This document shows positions 8,861-17,104 of a stretch of 64,000 bases of DNA, piece after piece. Position 1 is the stretch's first letter, and every line of letters starts with the position of its first letter. Source of the stretch: an uncultured Kangiella sp. (GTDB lineage Bacteria; Pseudomonadota; Gammaproteobacteria; Enterobacterales; Kangiellaceae); the NCBI GenBank assembly GCA_947503345.1, contig CANNCW010000004.1:236463-300462 (forward strand), written 5' to 3'. The translations under genes and the position numbers were made by a program. The notes beneath the pieces were generated by a model, which was not told where the DNA came from, made no database searches, and saw only the letters and a program-made list of their open reading frames with translations.

Positions 8861-9351
8861 AGTATATTGGTGGAATATTTTTGTTGTTAATGGTTACTGG
8901 CTCATATGCTGAAGAGTTAAAACTTTGCGATTACCTTCAAACTAATTTGAAATACTCTAAAATCAAAGGACTTAAAGAAAACTTACAGAAGGAAAAACAA
9001 AAATACTTTTGTTTTCTTGCTTTGCATGGGGACCATCGCGCACAAAAGAAAGTTGCAATGAATTACTTTGAGTCAGGTGATTATGTTGAAGCGTATGGTT
9101 GGATTTCTTTATCAAACTCAGTTTCAAAACGCGCCAGTAAGGAAAGGTTGTTAATTGAAATAAATCAAAAACTGCAATCTAGTGGACAATTATTAAAAGC
9201 CAAAAGCTTTTATAATACATTGAATTTAAATATAGGTACTGGAATAACCATAGATGACTCTGGAAGGCAAACCTATAATAAAAACAATACGTCTACTGGA
9301 ACTAAAATGAGAGATGTTAAACCTATTGGTCGATCAAAAAATAATGAATAA
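8857..9351 (+). CDS. Hypothetical secreted protein, Sel1/TPR-like helices
   Basis: This is a 164-residue protein with a signal peptide (about 1-18, ending SYA/EE). The centre (about 45-85) reads like a degenerate Sel1/TPR hairpin: FLALHGDHRAQKKVAMNYF then GDYVEAYGWISLSN. The C-terminus is polar and low-complexity (NKNNTSTGTK). No enzyme motif is visible. The start overlaps the upstream stop by four bases, and its own end overlaps the start of the prolyl-4-hydroxylase-like gene, so translational coupling runs through the operon. The Sel1-like segment is similar in style to that at the start of the next protein, which may mark an old duplication. Confidence 0.55.
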   Translation: MKYIGGIFLLLMVTGSYAEELKLCDYLQTNLKYSKIKGLKENLQKEKQKYFCFLALHGDHRAQKKVAMNYFESGDYVEAYGWISLSNSVSKRASKERLLIEINQKLQSSGQLLKAKSFYNTLNLNIGTGITIDDSGRQTYNKNNTSTGTKMRDVKPIGRSKNNE

Positions 9352-10306
9352 AAGAATAAAAGAGTTTAAATCTCAAGCTGATAAAGCTTTCACTAAAGGA
9401 AATTTAAATGAAGGGTTGTCGAATTTAGTTTGCGCTGCTGAACTCGGTTGCGATGAGTCGCGCTTTAGATTAGCAGATATATACTTTAATGAGTCTAATG
9501 TTGAGCAAGGCTTTGCCCATTTAAAAGCTTCATCTTTAAATGGAAATGCTCACGCTAGAGTGTTTATTGCTTTTTTTGATTGGTTAATTCATAAAGAGCA
9601 TGACTCTTTATTAGAGATGATAAAGCTACATAAACAAGCTGTGCCCTTTGCTTCGCTGCTATATTCATTGGTAAGTGATGGAGCCAAGTATAAATTCGAA
9701 GCTCAGCATGAACAAGAATTATCAATTTACCCACGCATACGATTGCTGAAAAAGTCTGTTCCTAATTTATTAGGTAAAATTCTTATGGTTCTGATGGGGC
9801 AAAGTCTGCAACCGTCAATGGTTTATGGAAGAGGGCAAAATTTAGCAAGTTATAATAACGTTAGAGATAACTTTTCAATTAATTTCTCTCAAGTTCAACC
9901 CTTTATCCCTTTAGCCATTATAAAGTATTACTTTTCAAAAGTAGCAAGCTTATCTTTAGGGCAATCAGAACCTCCTATGCTTATGAGATATACTGCTGGT
10001 CAAAAGTTTAAACCTCATCACGACTATATAGATGAAAAGACCCTTTCTATGAATGCTTACGAAAAACAGTTGGGTCAGAGAGTGCGAACGCTCCTTTTTT
10101 ACTTGAATGATGATTATGTTGCAGGTGAGACATATTTTAATAACTTGGATATTAAGATAAAGGGAGCGGAAGGAGATGTTTTAATTTTTGATAATGTAGA
10201 TGATCAAAAACACCCAATAGAAACAAGTTTGCATGAAGGTAAAGCTGTAATAAATGGCGAAAAATGGTTATTATCAATTTGGTATCGTGAAAATTCGGAA
10301 GCTTAA
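9344..10306 (+). CDS. Sel1-like repeat protein with prolyl 4-hydroxylase-type 2OG oxygenase domain
   Basis: This protein has 320 residues from the ATG at 9344; an ATG at 9314 would add 10 residues but overlap the upstream gene by 38 bp, so 9344 (8-bp overlap) is preferred. Residues about 1-90 are Sel1-like helical pairs (AAELGCDESRFRLADIYF). The C-terminal 120 residues are a P4Hc-type domain: PHHDY supplies H225 and D227, GETYF follows the middle strand, LHEG supplies H297, and GEKW supplies K307 for 2OG. This is the metal triad of prolyl and lysyl hydroxylases. There is no signal peptide, so it should act in the cytoplasm. It is the third gene of the operon beginning at 8393. The substrate is unknown. 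Confidence 0.75.
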   Translation: MNKRIKEFKSQADKAFTKGNLNEGLSNLVCAAELGCDESRFRLADIYFNESNVEQGFAHLKASSLNGNAHARVFIAFFDWLIHKEHDSLLEMIKLHKQAVPFASLLYSLVSDGAKYKFEAQHEQELSIYPRIRLLKKSVPNLLGKILMVLMGQSLQPSMVYGRGQNLASYNNVRDNFSINFSQVQPFIPLAIIKYYFSKVASLSLGQSEPPMLMRYTAGQKFKPHHDYIDEKTLSMNAYEKQLGQRVRTLLFYLNDDYVAGETYFNNLDIKIKGAEGDVLIFDNVDDQKHPIETSLHEGKAVINGEKWLLSIWYRENSEA

Positions 10307-10309
10307 ATT

Positions 10310-10993
10310 ATGAAAAAAATATTATTAATGATTTTGGTCTTAGCTGGATGCTCTGATAGTACTTTAAAATCTGATGCATCAATTACAAGCAAAAATCCAT
10401 CTGCGCTTAAATTGTCTGAAAGCAAACGGTTTTATGGATTACAAGTTGAATTTATGCAACTTATTGGCGACTCTCGCTGCCCTAAAGGTATTCAATGTTC
10501 TTGGGCTGGAAATGCCCAAGCGGTGTTTTTGGTAACAGGAAAAGATTCTGCAGAAACTGTGACGCTAAATACACATGGAGGAGATAAATATCCTCAACAA
10601 GCTTATGTTCAAGGATATGAGATAACCTTGAAAGGTATAAAGCCGTACCCTGCAGCCAATATAAAGATCGACCCAAGCCAATATATAGCGCAACTTAAGG
10701 TTCTTGAAAAAGAAGCTCCTAAGCCTGAGTTTGTGATTATAGATGTGCGCTCTGCGAGAGAATTTAATATAGGTCATTATCCGAAGGCTGAAAATTTAGA
10801 TTACAAAACGATTGATAAGACCATTGAGTCATTAGGTTTAGCTAAGGATTCTAAAATTTATGTGTACTGCCGTAGTGGTAATCGCTCTAAAACAGCTAAA
10901 GCTATGTTAGAGTCTGTTGGTTATACCAATATTATTGATGGCGTTAATCAGGATAAAATGCATGAGCTTTTGGGTACTCGGGTTAAAATGTAA
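10310..10993 (+). CDS. Lipoprotein with C-terminal rhodanese domain
   Basis: This 227-residue protein has a lipoprotein signal with lipobox LAGC (Cys14). Residues about 38-133 form a small beta-rich domain with the DSRCPKGIQCSWAGNA pattern seen in various lipoproteins of unknown role. Residues about 138-225 are a single rhodanese domain: IIDVRSAREFNIGHYPKA and the active-site loop CRSGNRS with Cys187. It should sit in the periplasm anchored to a membrane and could carry sulfane sulfur or act in thiol chemistry. It starts 3 bp after the P4H-like gene and closes the operon. The pairing of the two domains in one lipoprotein is unusual in my experience. Confidence 0.75.
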   Translation: MKKILLMILVLAGCSDSTLKSDASITSKNPSALKLSESKRFYGLQVEFMQLIGDSRCPKGIQCSWAGNAQAVFLVTGKDSAETVTLNTHGGDKYPQQAYVQGYEITLKGIKPYPAANIKIDPSQYIAQLKVLEKEAPKPEFVIIDVRSAREFNIGHYPKAENLDYKTIDKTIESLGLAKDSKIYVYCRSGNRSKTAKAMLESVGYTNIIDGVNQDKMHELLGTRVKM

Positions 10994-11011
10994 GAAAACT
11001 TTAGGAGTCTT

Positions 11012-11404
11012 ATGATGGGTAAAGCATTAGGAGTTGGAGGTGTTTTTTTTCACTCAAAAAATCGAAAAACTTTAGGTGCTTGGTATAAAAAAACATTAGG
11101 ATTTGAAATCGATGCCAGTTATGGTGGTTCAAGTTTTATGTATGAACAAGCTCCGAAAGGAGCTTGTACTGTATGGGGGCCTTTTAAAGATGATACTGAG
11201 TATTTTGAGCCTTCTACCAAACCTTTCATGATTAATTTAATTGTTGATGACTTAGATGAGTGCTTAAAACAAGTGGAAGCTAACGGTGGAGTATTGGTCG
11301 GAAAACCTTGTGAAGAGGCTTACGGCAAATTCGCATGGTTTATAGATCCAGAAGGCAACAAAATAGAGCTTTGGGAAATTTTGAATGAAGGGAAGTTTGA
11401 GTAG
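11012..11404 (+). CDS. VOC (glyoxalase/bleomycin-resistance) family protein
   Basis: This 130-residue protein carries the vicinal-oxygen-chelate fold: two beta-alpha-beta-beta-beta halves beginning with VGGVFFHSKNRKTLGAWYKKTLGF and INLIVDDLDECLKQVEANGG, ending in the hallmark WFIDPEGNKIELWE. Members include glyoxalases, dioxygenases and resistance proteins; nothing here fixes the substrate. The glutamate of IELWE is a standard metal ligand. A second, different VOC gene starts 6 bp after its stop, suggesting an operon of two. An AGGAG site precedes the ATG. Confidence 0.85.
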   Translation: MMGKALGVGGVFFHSKNRKTLGAWYKKTLGFEIDASYGGSSFMYEQAPKGACTVWGPFKDDTEYFEPSTKPFMINLIVDDLDECLKQVEANGGVLVGKPCEEAYGKFAWFIDPEGNKIELWEILNEGKFE

Positions 11405-11410
11405 AGGGCA

Positions 11411-11767
11411 ATGATGAACCATAAAATCACATGGTTTGATGTACCAGTAATGGACTTAAAGAGAGCCATGCGGTTCTATTCACGCGTGCTTGGTTGTGAG
11501 GTTCGCGAGGAATTCGAAGGAGTGGCAGTTTTCCAACATTCAAATGATGAGGTGGCTGGTTGCTTAACAGTAGATAAGCGCATTCAACCTTCAAAAGATG
11601 GAGTGCTAATTTATTATAATGTTAATGGTCGTTTATCCGATGCTGTGGCACAAGTGGAGCCCAATGGCGGTAAAATTCAACAAGCGCAGCACTCTATAGG
11701 CCCTTTTGGTAATAGAGCTATTGTCATCGATAGTGAGGGTAATCGAATAGCTTTGCATTCCGAATAA
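11411..11767 (+). CDS. VOC family protein (YdcE/'glyoxalase-like' type)
   Basis: This 118-residue protein has the VOC pattern ITWFDVPVMDLKRAMRFYSRVLG at the start and GNRAIVIDSEGNRIALHSE at the end. It resembles the short VOC proteins often placed beside AraC-type or stress genes, and it differs substantially from the preceding VOC protein. The last helix-strand carries His rather than the Trp-Glu of classical glyoxalase I. It is probably co-transcribed with the VOC gene at 11012, and yaaA follows 73 bp later. The function is unassigned beyond the fold. Confidence 0.82.
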   Translation: MMNHKITWFDVPVMDLKRAMRFYSRVLGCEVREEFEGVAVFQHSNDEVAGCLTVDKRIQPSKDGVLIYYNVNGRLSDAVAQVEPNGGKIQQAQHSIGPFGNRAIVIDSEGNRIALHSE

Positions 11768-11840
11768 CCAATCATTTGAACTTGTGCCTTTCTTTGGTGC
11801 AAGGCATAATCTCTTTACTATTATAAAGTATTTAATTTTT

Positions 11841-12611
11841 ATGTTAATCGTTGTATCTCCTGCAAAGACTTTAGATTTTGAAACTAAACCAAAATCATCA
11901 ATTCATACCAATCCTGATTTTATAGAAGATGCTCAAGAATTAATCAGTCAGTTAAAAAAGTTTAAATCTGAAGATGTTATTGAGTTAATGGGTGTTAGTG
12001 AAAAGATTGCCGACTTAAACGTTGAACGTTTTAAACAATGGCAAAAACCATTTACTACTGATAATGCAAAACAAGCAGTATTGGCTTTTAAGGGTGATGT
12101 TTATACTGGGCTCGATGCGGAAACTATGAAAGCTAATGATTTTAAATTTGCTCAGAAGCATTTAAGGATTTTATCGGGCCTTTATGGATTGTTAAGGCCA
12201 ATGGATTTGATGCAGCCTTATCGTTTAGAGATGGGGAAAAAATTAGAAACTAAAAGAGGCAAAAACCTTTATCAATTTTGGGGTGAGCAAATTACCGATG
12301 CCTTAAACTCACAGTTAAAATCTCTAAAGTCTGATGTGCTGATAAATTTGGCATCGAATGAATATTTTAAATCGATAAAACCAAAATTGTTGGATGCAGA
12401 AATAATTACTCCAGCTTTCAAAGATTATAAAAATGGCGATTATAAAATGATCAGCTTTTTCGCAAAGAAAGCACGTGGGATGCTAAGTCGATACATTATT
12501 GATAATCGCATTACTAATGCCGAAGATATTAAATCATTTGATGTTGATGGTTATACGTTTAACTCTAAGATGACTGATGGAAATATTTGGACTTTTACTC
12601 GCAAACAGTAA
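11841..12611 (+). CDS. yaaA: Peroxide stress protein YaaA (DUF328/UPF0246)
   Basis: This protein has 256 residues from the ATG at 11841, matching the roughly 258-residue E. coli protein and its conserved start MLIVVSPAKTLDFE. A longer reading from 11784 would add 19 residues with no homology and is rejected. Conserved segments include FKGDVYTGLDA, RILSGLYGLLRPMDLMQPYRLEMG, NLASNEYFKS and ISFFAKKARG. In E. coli YaaA is induced by OxyR and lowers free iron and DNA damage during peroxide stress; the fold binds DNA. It converges with bioA with only 1 bp between stops. Confidence 0.93.
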   Translation: MLIVVSPAKTLDFETKPKSSIHTNPDFIEDAQELISQLKKFKSEDVIELMGVSEKIADLNVERFKQWQKPFTTDNAKQAVLAFKGDVYTGLDAETMKANDFKFAQKHLRILSGLYGLLRPMDLMQPYRLEMGKKLETKRGKNLYQFWGEQITDALNSQLKSLKSDVLINLASNEYFKSIKPKLLDAEIITPAFKDYKNGDYKMISFFAKKARGMLSRYIIDNRITNAEDIKSFDVDGYTFNSKMTDGNIWTFTRKQ

Positions 12612-12612
12612 G

Positions 12613-13926
12613 TTATTTCATTTCAGAGACGACTTGATGGATAGCCTGGGTCAATTTTGTTAATTGCTCAGGCTTAATAACATAAGGTGGCATGATATAG
12701 ATAAGTTTGCCAAAAGGTCGAATCCAAACTCCTAGCTCAACAAACCGTGGAACAATCCAATTAAAATCTACTGGCTGTTTCATTTCAACCACGCCAATGG
12801 CTCCTTTAACTCTAACTTCTTCGACGTGCGGGCTTCCTGAAAGGGGGGTTAGCTCTTCAATGAGTTGGATTTGAATGCGATTAACTTGATTCTGCCAGTC
12901 ATTGGTTTCTAATAATTTTAAAGATTGATATGCTACTGCACATGCTAACGGGTTCGCCATGAAAGTTGGTCCATGCATTAAAACGCCACCAGATTGCCCA
13001 TCCTTATTGTCCGCATGAATGCCATCAACAACTTTTTGATTGGCAAGAGTTGCCGCCAGTGTCATATAACCGCCTGTTAAAGCTTTTCCCAAGCACAGAA
13101 TATCTGGGATAGTATTTGCTCCTTGGTAAGCAAATAGAGAGCCTGTTCTTCCAAAACCAGTGGCTATTTCATCAAAGATTAATAGCACATTATATTGATC
13201 GCATAAAAGACGTAATTGGCGTAGATACTCGGAATGATAAAACTTCATACCACCGGCACCTTGTACTAGAGGTTCTAAAATAACCGCGGCGATACTTTCA
13301 TGATGTTGTGATAATTTATCTTTGAAAGGTTGAATATAAGCATCATCCCATTGAATGTTATCGCCATAAAGAGGAAGCTCAGTAAAATAATGTTCTGCTA
13401 CCACATCCCTAAACATTGAGTGCATGCTGTTATCAGGATCGGTGACTCCCATGGCACCAAAAGTATCTCCATGATAGCCATTGCGAATAGTCAGTAGTTT
13501 CGATTTTTTCTTATGGCCTTGTGCAAACCAAAATTGAATTGCCATTTTTATGGCAACTTCAACACTGACAGAACCTGAATCAGAAAAGAATACTCGGTGA
13601 AAGTCTGGCTGCTTATTAGTTGAAGTAAGCTGTAAAAGTTTCTGAGCTAACTGAATAGCTGGCTCATGCGTTAGACTGCCAAACATTACGTGGCTAACTT
13701 TATCAACTTGTTCTTTAATTGCGCGATTTAAATCTGAGTGGTTGTAACCATGTATAACTGCCCACCAGGAAGACATTCCATCTATCAAAGTTTGGCCATT
13801 GGATAAGTGTAGTTCAACACCAGAGGCTGTGTCGATTAAAAAGAGTGGGTTGTGGCAATCAGTATTAGTGTAAGGGTGCCAAATATGCTTTTTATCTAAG
13901 TTTAATACCAAGTTGTCGGAATTCAT
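12613..13926 (-). CDS. bioA: Adenosylmethionine-8-amino-7-oxononanoate aminotransferase
   Basis: This 437-residue class-III PLP aminotransferase makes 7,8-diaminopelargonate from KAPA using SAM as amino donor, a step of biotin synthesis. The N-terminus has HIWHPYTN, typical for BioA, then DGMSSWWAVIHGYNH; the mid-protein has LLIFDEIATGFGRTG with the PLP-binding Asp and LCLGKALTGGYMTLA with the Schiff-base Lys. Length and motifs are complete. No other bio gene is nearby; it is divergent from a DMT-family transporter with a 36-bp gap. I looked for a BirA-type operator in that gap and did not find a convincing one. Confidence 0.94.
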   Translation of the reverse strand: MNSDNLVLNLDKKHIWHPYTNTDCHNPLFLIDTASGVELHLSNGQTLIDGMSSWWAVIHGYNHSDLNRAIKEQVDKVSHVMFGSLTHEPAIQLAQKLLQLTSTNKQPDFHRVFFSDSGSVSVEVAIKMAIQFWFAQGHKKKSKLLTIRNGYHGDTFGAMGVTDPDNSMHSMFRDVVAEHYFTELPLYGDNIQWDDAYIQPFKDKLSQHHESIAAVILEPLVQGAGGMKFYHSEYLRQLRLLCDQYNVLLIFDEIATGFGRTGSLFAYQGANTIPDILCLGKALTGGYMTLAATLANQKVVDGIHADNKDGQSGGVLMHGPTFMANPLACAVAYQSLKLLETNDWQNQVNRIQIQLIEELTPLSGSPHVEEVRVKGAIGVVEMKQPVDFNWIVPRFVELGVWIRPFGKLIYIMPPYVIKPEQLTKLTQAIHQVVSEMK

Positions 13927-13962
13927 TAACTTAACTAGTCATAAAAAGATTTATGGTATTAT

Positions 13963-14868
13963 ATGTCAATTAAACAAAAATTATACTACTTAATGCAAAC
14001 CTCTTTTTGGCGCTTAATTCTACTAGCGGTCATTGCGGTTTTCGCGATGGCGATTGTTCCAATTACGATCAAGCTTATTCAGGTGAATCCTTGGCTAGTT
14101 GGATTTTTCCGTTTACTTGTGGCCGTCATTGGTCTTTATATCTTTGCAAAATTGTTCAATCAATCGGTTTGGTCGCAGAAGAAAAATTGGTTGCCAATAT
14201 TATTGATTGGTATAACCTTTTCAATTCATTGGCTGACTTATTTTTATAGTATTCAATATTCAACTGCCTCTATTGCCGCTATCGGGGTTTCCACATATGG
14301 CGCCCATTTATTACTTCTCGGTTGGTGGTTTCATGGTCAAAGGCCAAGTTTATTTGAGTTATTTTGCGTTTTTATAGCCTTTGCTGGTGTTTGTTTTATT
14401 GTACCTGAGTTTTCGCTTAAAAGTGAGATGACCTTTGGCTTATTGCTCGGAGTTTTATCAGGTTTGCTCTATGCATGTTTGCCAATTCTCCACCAAAAAT
14501 ATAATTATATTAATAATCAAAGAAGGGCTTTTGGTCAGTTTTTTATAGCATTATTGGTATTTTCAATATCGTTACCTTTTTTGCCAAGCCAATCGTTTGA
14601 ATTAAATCAAAACGCATGGTTAGGTCTTTTGGCTATGGGAATTTTTAGTACCTTGATAGGTCATAGCCTTTGGGTAAAAGTTACCACTGAACTAAACCAC
14701 GTTGTAACTTCCATTGTTTATTATCTCTATGTTCCCGTGGCAATGTTATTAAGTTATTTTGTGCTGAATGAAGTCATGACCAATGACAAACTCATTGGTG
14801 CAGGCTTAATACTGGGTGCGAATCTAGCTGGTATTCTTTATCGATCAAAACATAAAACACGGGAATAA
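13963..14868 (+). CDS. EamA/DMT-superfamily transporter
   Basis: This is a 301-residue integral membrane protein with ten predicted transmembrane helices arranged as two EamA halves (about 20-140 and 155-290). The first half begins LILLAVIAVFAMAIVPITIKL; the second ends LIGAGLILGANLAGILY, the usual closing helix of the family. These proteins generally export small metabolites; the substrate cannot be told from sequence. No ribosome site is seen before 13963; an alternative ATG at 13993 would drop 10 residues. It is divergent from bioA, and a WG-repeat lipoprotein gene follows 3 bp after its stop. Confidence 0.82.
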   Translation: MSIKQKLYYLMQTSFWRLILLAVIAVFAMAIVPITIKLIQVNPWLVGFFRLLVAVIGLYIFAKLFNQSVWSQKKNWLPILLIGITFSIHWLTYFYSIQYSTASIAAIGVSTYGAHLLLLGWWFHGQRPSLFELFCVFIAFAGVCFIVPEFSLKSEMTFGLLLGVLSGLLYACLPILHQKYNYINNQRRAFGQFFIALLVFSISLPFLPSQSFELNQNAWLGLLAMGIFSTLIGHSLWVKVTTELNHVVTSIVYYLYVPVAMLLSYFVLNEVMTNDKLIGAGLILGANLAGILYRSKHKTRE

Positions 14869-14871
14869 TTT

Positions 14872-15699
14872 ATGTTCAACACAAACAAACTTATCTTTGC
14901 TTGTTCTTTATTGATTATGCTCCTGGGGTGTAATAACTCTGTTAATGAAGATACAGTAGGTTTTAACAAGTTTTGTGAACCTAACAATAATAGTAAATGC
15001 GGCTTAACTTATAACGGTAAACTGATATTAGAACCTCATTATAAAATTACTTTATATGCAGGGGCCTATCCTCACGTACTCAAGGAGCAACAATGGTATT
15101 TTGTTGATGAAAATGGCACCTTTTCTAAAGAAGGTTATATAAAGATCTCTTACCCAACAGCTGATAGATTTAAAGTTGCCAAAGTTTTCAATCGCACCTA
15201 TAAATTTGGTTTGGCTAAATTGGATGGCACCATTATCATTTCACCTCGGTATTTGGTCATTAGTAATTTTGAGGAAGGTTACGCCTCATTTTCTGAAACA
15301 ACAGAAGGTGGCTCTCCCAAAGTTGGCTTTATCGATACAAACGGTAAAGTTATTATCCCACCACGCTTTTGTGCCACTAGAGGCTATAGCTTTGTGAAGG
15401 GTGTTGCCGCTGTCTGTGAAGCCGACTCACGTCGTTGGGGCTATATCAATACACAAGGCGAATGGCTTATTAAGCCGATTTTCACTGAAGCACATAATTA
15501 CGTTGGCTCTGTAGCGGTAGTGGAGCAGCTAATCGAAGCAAAGGATGGTAGATATAAAGGGGTTATTGATAACTCTGGAAACTTGTTGGTGCCTTTTGAC
15601 TATAGCCACATAACAATTTCAAACAATGGAGATGTCTATTGGCAGAAAGATACCATTAAAGGAAAAGCTTCTTTAGAAGAATTTTTGCAAAATCACTAA
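14872..15699 (+). CDS. WG-repeat lipoprotein
   Basis: This 275-residue protein has a lipoprotein signal ending in lipobox LLGC (Cys20). The mature part consists of about five WG-type repeats, each a short beta hairpin around a phrase such as KVGFIDTNGKVIIPPRF, RWGYINTQGEWLIKPIF and YKGVIDNSGNLLVPFDY. WG repeats form beta-propeller-like or stacked structures of unknown binding role. It is probably anchored in the outer membrane facing the periplasm. The gene begins 3 bp after the EamA gene and is likely in its operon. No terminator is obvious before the PadR-associated promoter downstream. Confidence 0.8.
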   Translation: MFNTNKLIFACSLLIMLLGCNNSVNEDTVGFNKFCEPNNNSKCGLTYNGKLILEPHYKITLYAGAYPHVLKEQQWYFVDENGTFSKEGYIKISYPTADRFKVAKVFNRTYKFGLAKLDGTIIISPRYLVISNFEEGYASFSETTEGGSPKVGFIDTNGKVIIPPRFCATRGYSFVKGVAAVCEADSRRWGYINTQGEWLIKPIFTEAHNYVGSVAVVEQLIEAKDGRYKGVIDNSGNLLVPFDYSHITISNNGDVYWQKDTIKGKASLEEFLQNH

Positions 15700-15746
15700 A
15701 TCCTACCATTGGTCATAATTTGTAACAGCTTTATTTTAACAATTTC

Positions 15747-15794
15747 TTGACTATATAAGTTTATGCATAGTAATCTATATAAAAATTTATATAG
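15747..15794 (+). promoter_or_regulatory. Promoter with palindromic operator upstream of membrane protein/PadR operon
   Basis: TTGACT (15747-15752) and TAATCT (15771-15776) are placed as -35 and -10 with an 18-bp spacer. The palindrome CTATATAAA-AA-TTTATATAG (15775-15794) covers the predicted start point and lies 12 bp before the ATG. The operon encodes a PadR regulator, whose relatives bind A/T-rich palindromes, so autoregulation is a reasonable guess. Confidence 0.5.
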
Positions 15795-15805
15795 CGAGGC
15801 AGGCA

Positions 15806-16540
15806 ATGGATACATTACATGAAATTTTAAGATATACCCATATCATCGGGGGATTCGTTGGATTGGCGTTATTTTGGATCCCAATTTTTAGTAAAAAAGG
15901 TGGTAAAGCTCATCGCCAAATGGGCAAATATTGGACTTGGTTAGCAAGAGTAGTGGTCTTGTCGGCACTTGCTGGTTTGTTTTTATACATCCCGGAAATT
16001 ATTGAAAAAAATATCTCACCAAACAACTATGCATTTTTAATATTTTTAGGTTACCTTTCCGTAGTGACTTATATTGTGGTTGATTACGGTGTTGCAGTGC
16101 TAAAGACGAAAAAAGATCCTAGCCAATTAAATACCCCTTATTGGAATACGATGATCTTGCTTAGTTTTGGAGCTAGTGCTTTTATTATTGCCTTTGCTTT
16201 AATAGTTAAACCTGAATCTATGCCTGTATTGTTAGCATTAAGCCCAATTGGAATTGGTACGGGTTTAGGAATGCGTAGCTACATAAAAAAAGGGAGCTCG
16301 AAATATGCTAAAAAAGGAAAAGGTTCAAACAAAGGCTGGTTATATGAACATCTAGGCTCTATGCTTGGCGCAGGAATTGCATTCCATACTGCCTTTGCAG
16401 TTTTTGGTATTACCAGAATATATGACATTGGTTTGGAAGGAATGGTCGCGGTTATCCCTTGGGTTTTACCAGCAGCAATAGGTATTCCAGCGCAGTATAT
16501 TTGGACACGAAAGTACCAGAGAAAATTTAAAGAAATTTAA
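15806..16540 (+). CDS. Polytopic membrane protein (DUF2306-like)
   Basis: This 244-residue protein has about seven transmembrane helices. The N-terminal YTHIIGGFVGLALFWIPIF followed by GKAHRQMGKYW is the layout of DUF2306-like membrane proteins, with one histidine in the first helix and one in the first loop. A lysine-rich loop (about 162-176) separates the last helices. I know no established function. It is followed after 12 bp by a PadR-type repressor gene and preceded by a palindromic promoter, so it is probably the target that this PadR controls. Confidence 0.6.
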   Translation: MDTLHEILRYTHIIGGFVGLALFWIPIFSKKGGKAHRQMGKYWTWLARVVVLSALAGLFLYIPEIIEKNISPNNYAFLIFLGYLSVVTYIVVDYGVAVLKTKKDPSQLNTPYWNTMILLSFGASAFIIAFALIVKPESMPVLLALSPIGIGTGLGMRSYIKKGSSKYAKKGKGSNKGWLYEHLGSMLGAGIAFHTAFAVFGITRIYDIGLEGMVAVIPWVLPAAIGIPAQYIWTRKYQRKFKEI

Positions 16541-16552
16541 AAGGGTTATGCA

Positions 16553-17104
16553 TTGAGTTTACAACATATTCTTCTTGGAATTTTACAAGAGCCGAAAAGT
16601 GGTTATGACGTTAAAAAAATGTTTGACGAGATTTTCAGCAACTTTTGGTCAGCTGAACTTTCGCAAATCTACCCTCAGTTAAAAAAGCTTGCCGAGAAGG
16701 GCAAGCTTTCTATTACCGAAGAAGAATCCAGCAAAGGGCCCAATAAAAAAGTTTATCAAACTACTCAGCAGGGTATTGAAGAGCTGGTTGAGTGGATTGA
16801 GCAAGGGCCAGTGGTGCATACAGAGCGCCATGCTTATTTAGGGCAGACATTTTTCTTAAACAGCTTAGACTCTACCCAGAAAAAGATAGAGTTTATGCAG
16901 TCTTTGCATAAAGAAATGAACCAATGGCATCAACATCTTTGCAGCATTATGGAACAAGCTAAAAAAGAAACTAAAAACTTTCCTTACGATTTATCGGATG
17001 AACGATTCTATCCGTTATTAACCTTAATGATGGGGGTTAAAAAAGTTGGAGCGATCGTTGAATGGTGCGAAGAGGCTATCGAATTAATTAAGCTGAGACT
17101 GTAA
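16553..17104 (+). CDS. PadR-family transcriptional regulator
   Basis: This 183-residue protein has an N-terminal PadR winged helix (about 1-85: ILLGILQEPKSGYDVKKMF, SQIYPQLKKLAEKG, YQTTQQGIEELVEWI) and a C-terminal helical dimerisation domain of the AphA-like type (about 90-180). Members are mostly repressors of efflux or stress genes that release DNA on ligand binding. The start is TTG at 16553, preceded by AAGGG with 7-nt spacing; there is no ATG in the right place. Co-transcription with the membrane protein at 15806 is likely. Its 3' end overlaps the convergent kinase remnant by 21 bp. Confidence 0.88.
   Translation: MSLQHILLGILQEPKSGYDVKKMFDEIFSNFWSAELSQIYPQLKKLAEKGKLSITEEESSKGPNKKVYQTTQQGIEELVEWIEQGPVVHTERHAYLGQTFFLNSLDSTQKKIEFMQSLHKEMNQWHQHLCSIMEQAKKETKNFPYDLSDERFYPLLTLMMGVKKVGAIVEWCEEAIELIKLRL

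Noticed and set aside
13927..13962. BirA operator or riboswitch between bioA and the EamA transporter.
   Set aside because: The 36-bp gap is too short for a riboswitch and shows no GGTTTACA/TGTAAACC-like dyad.
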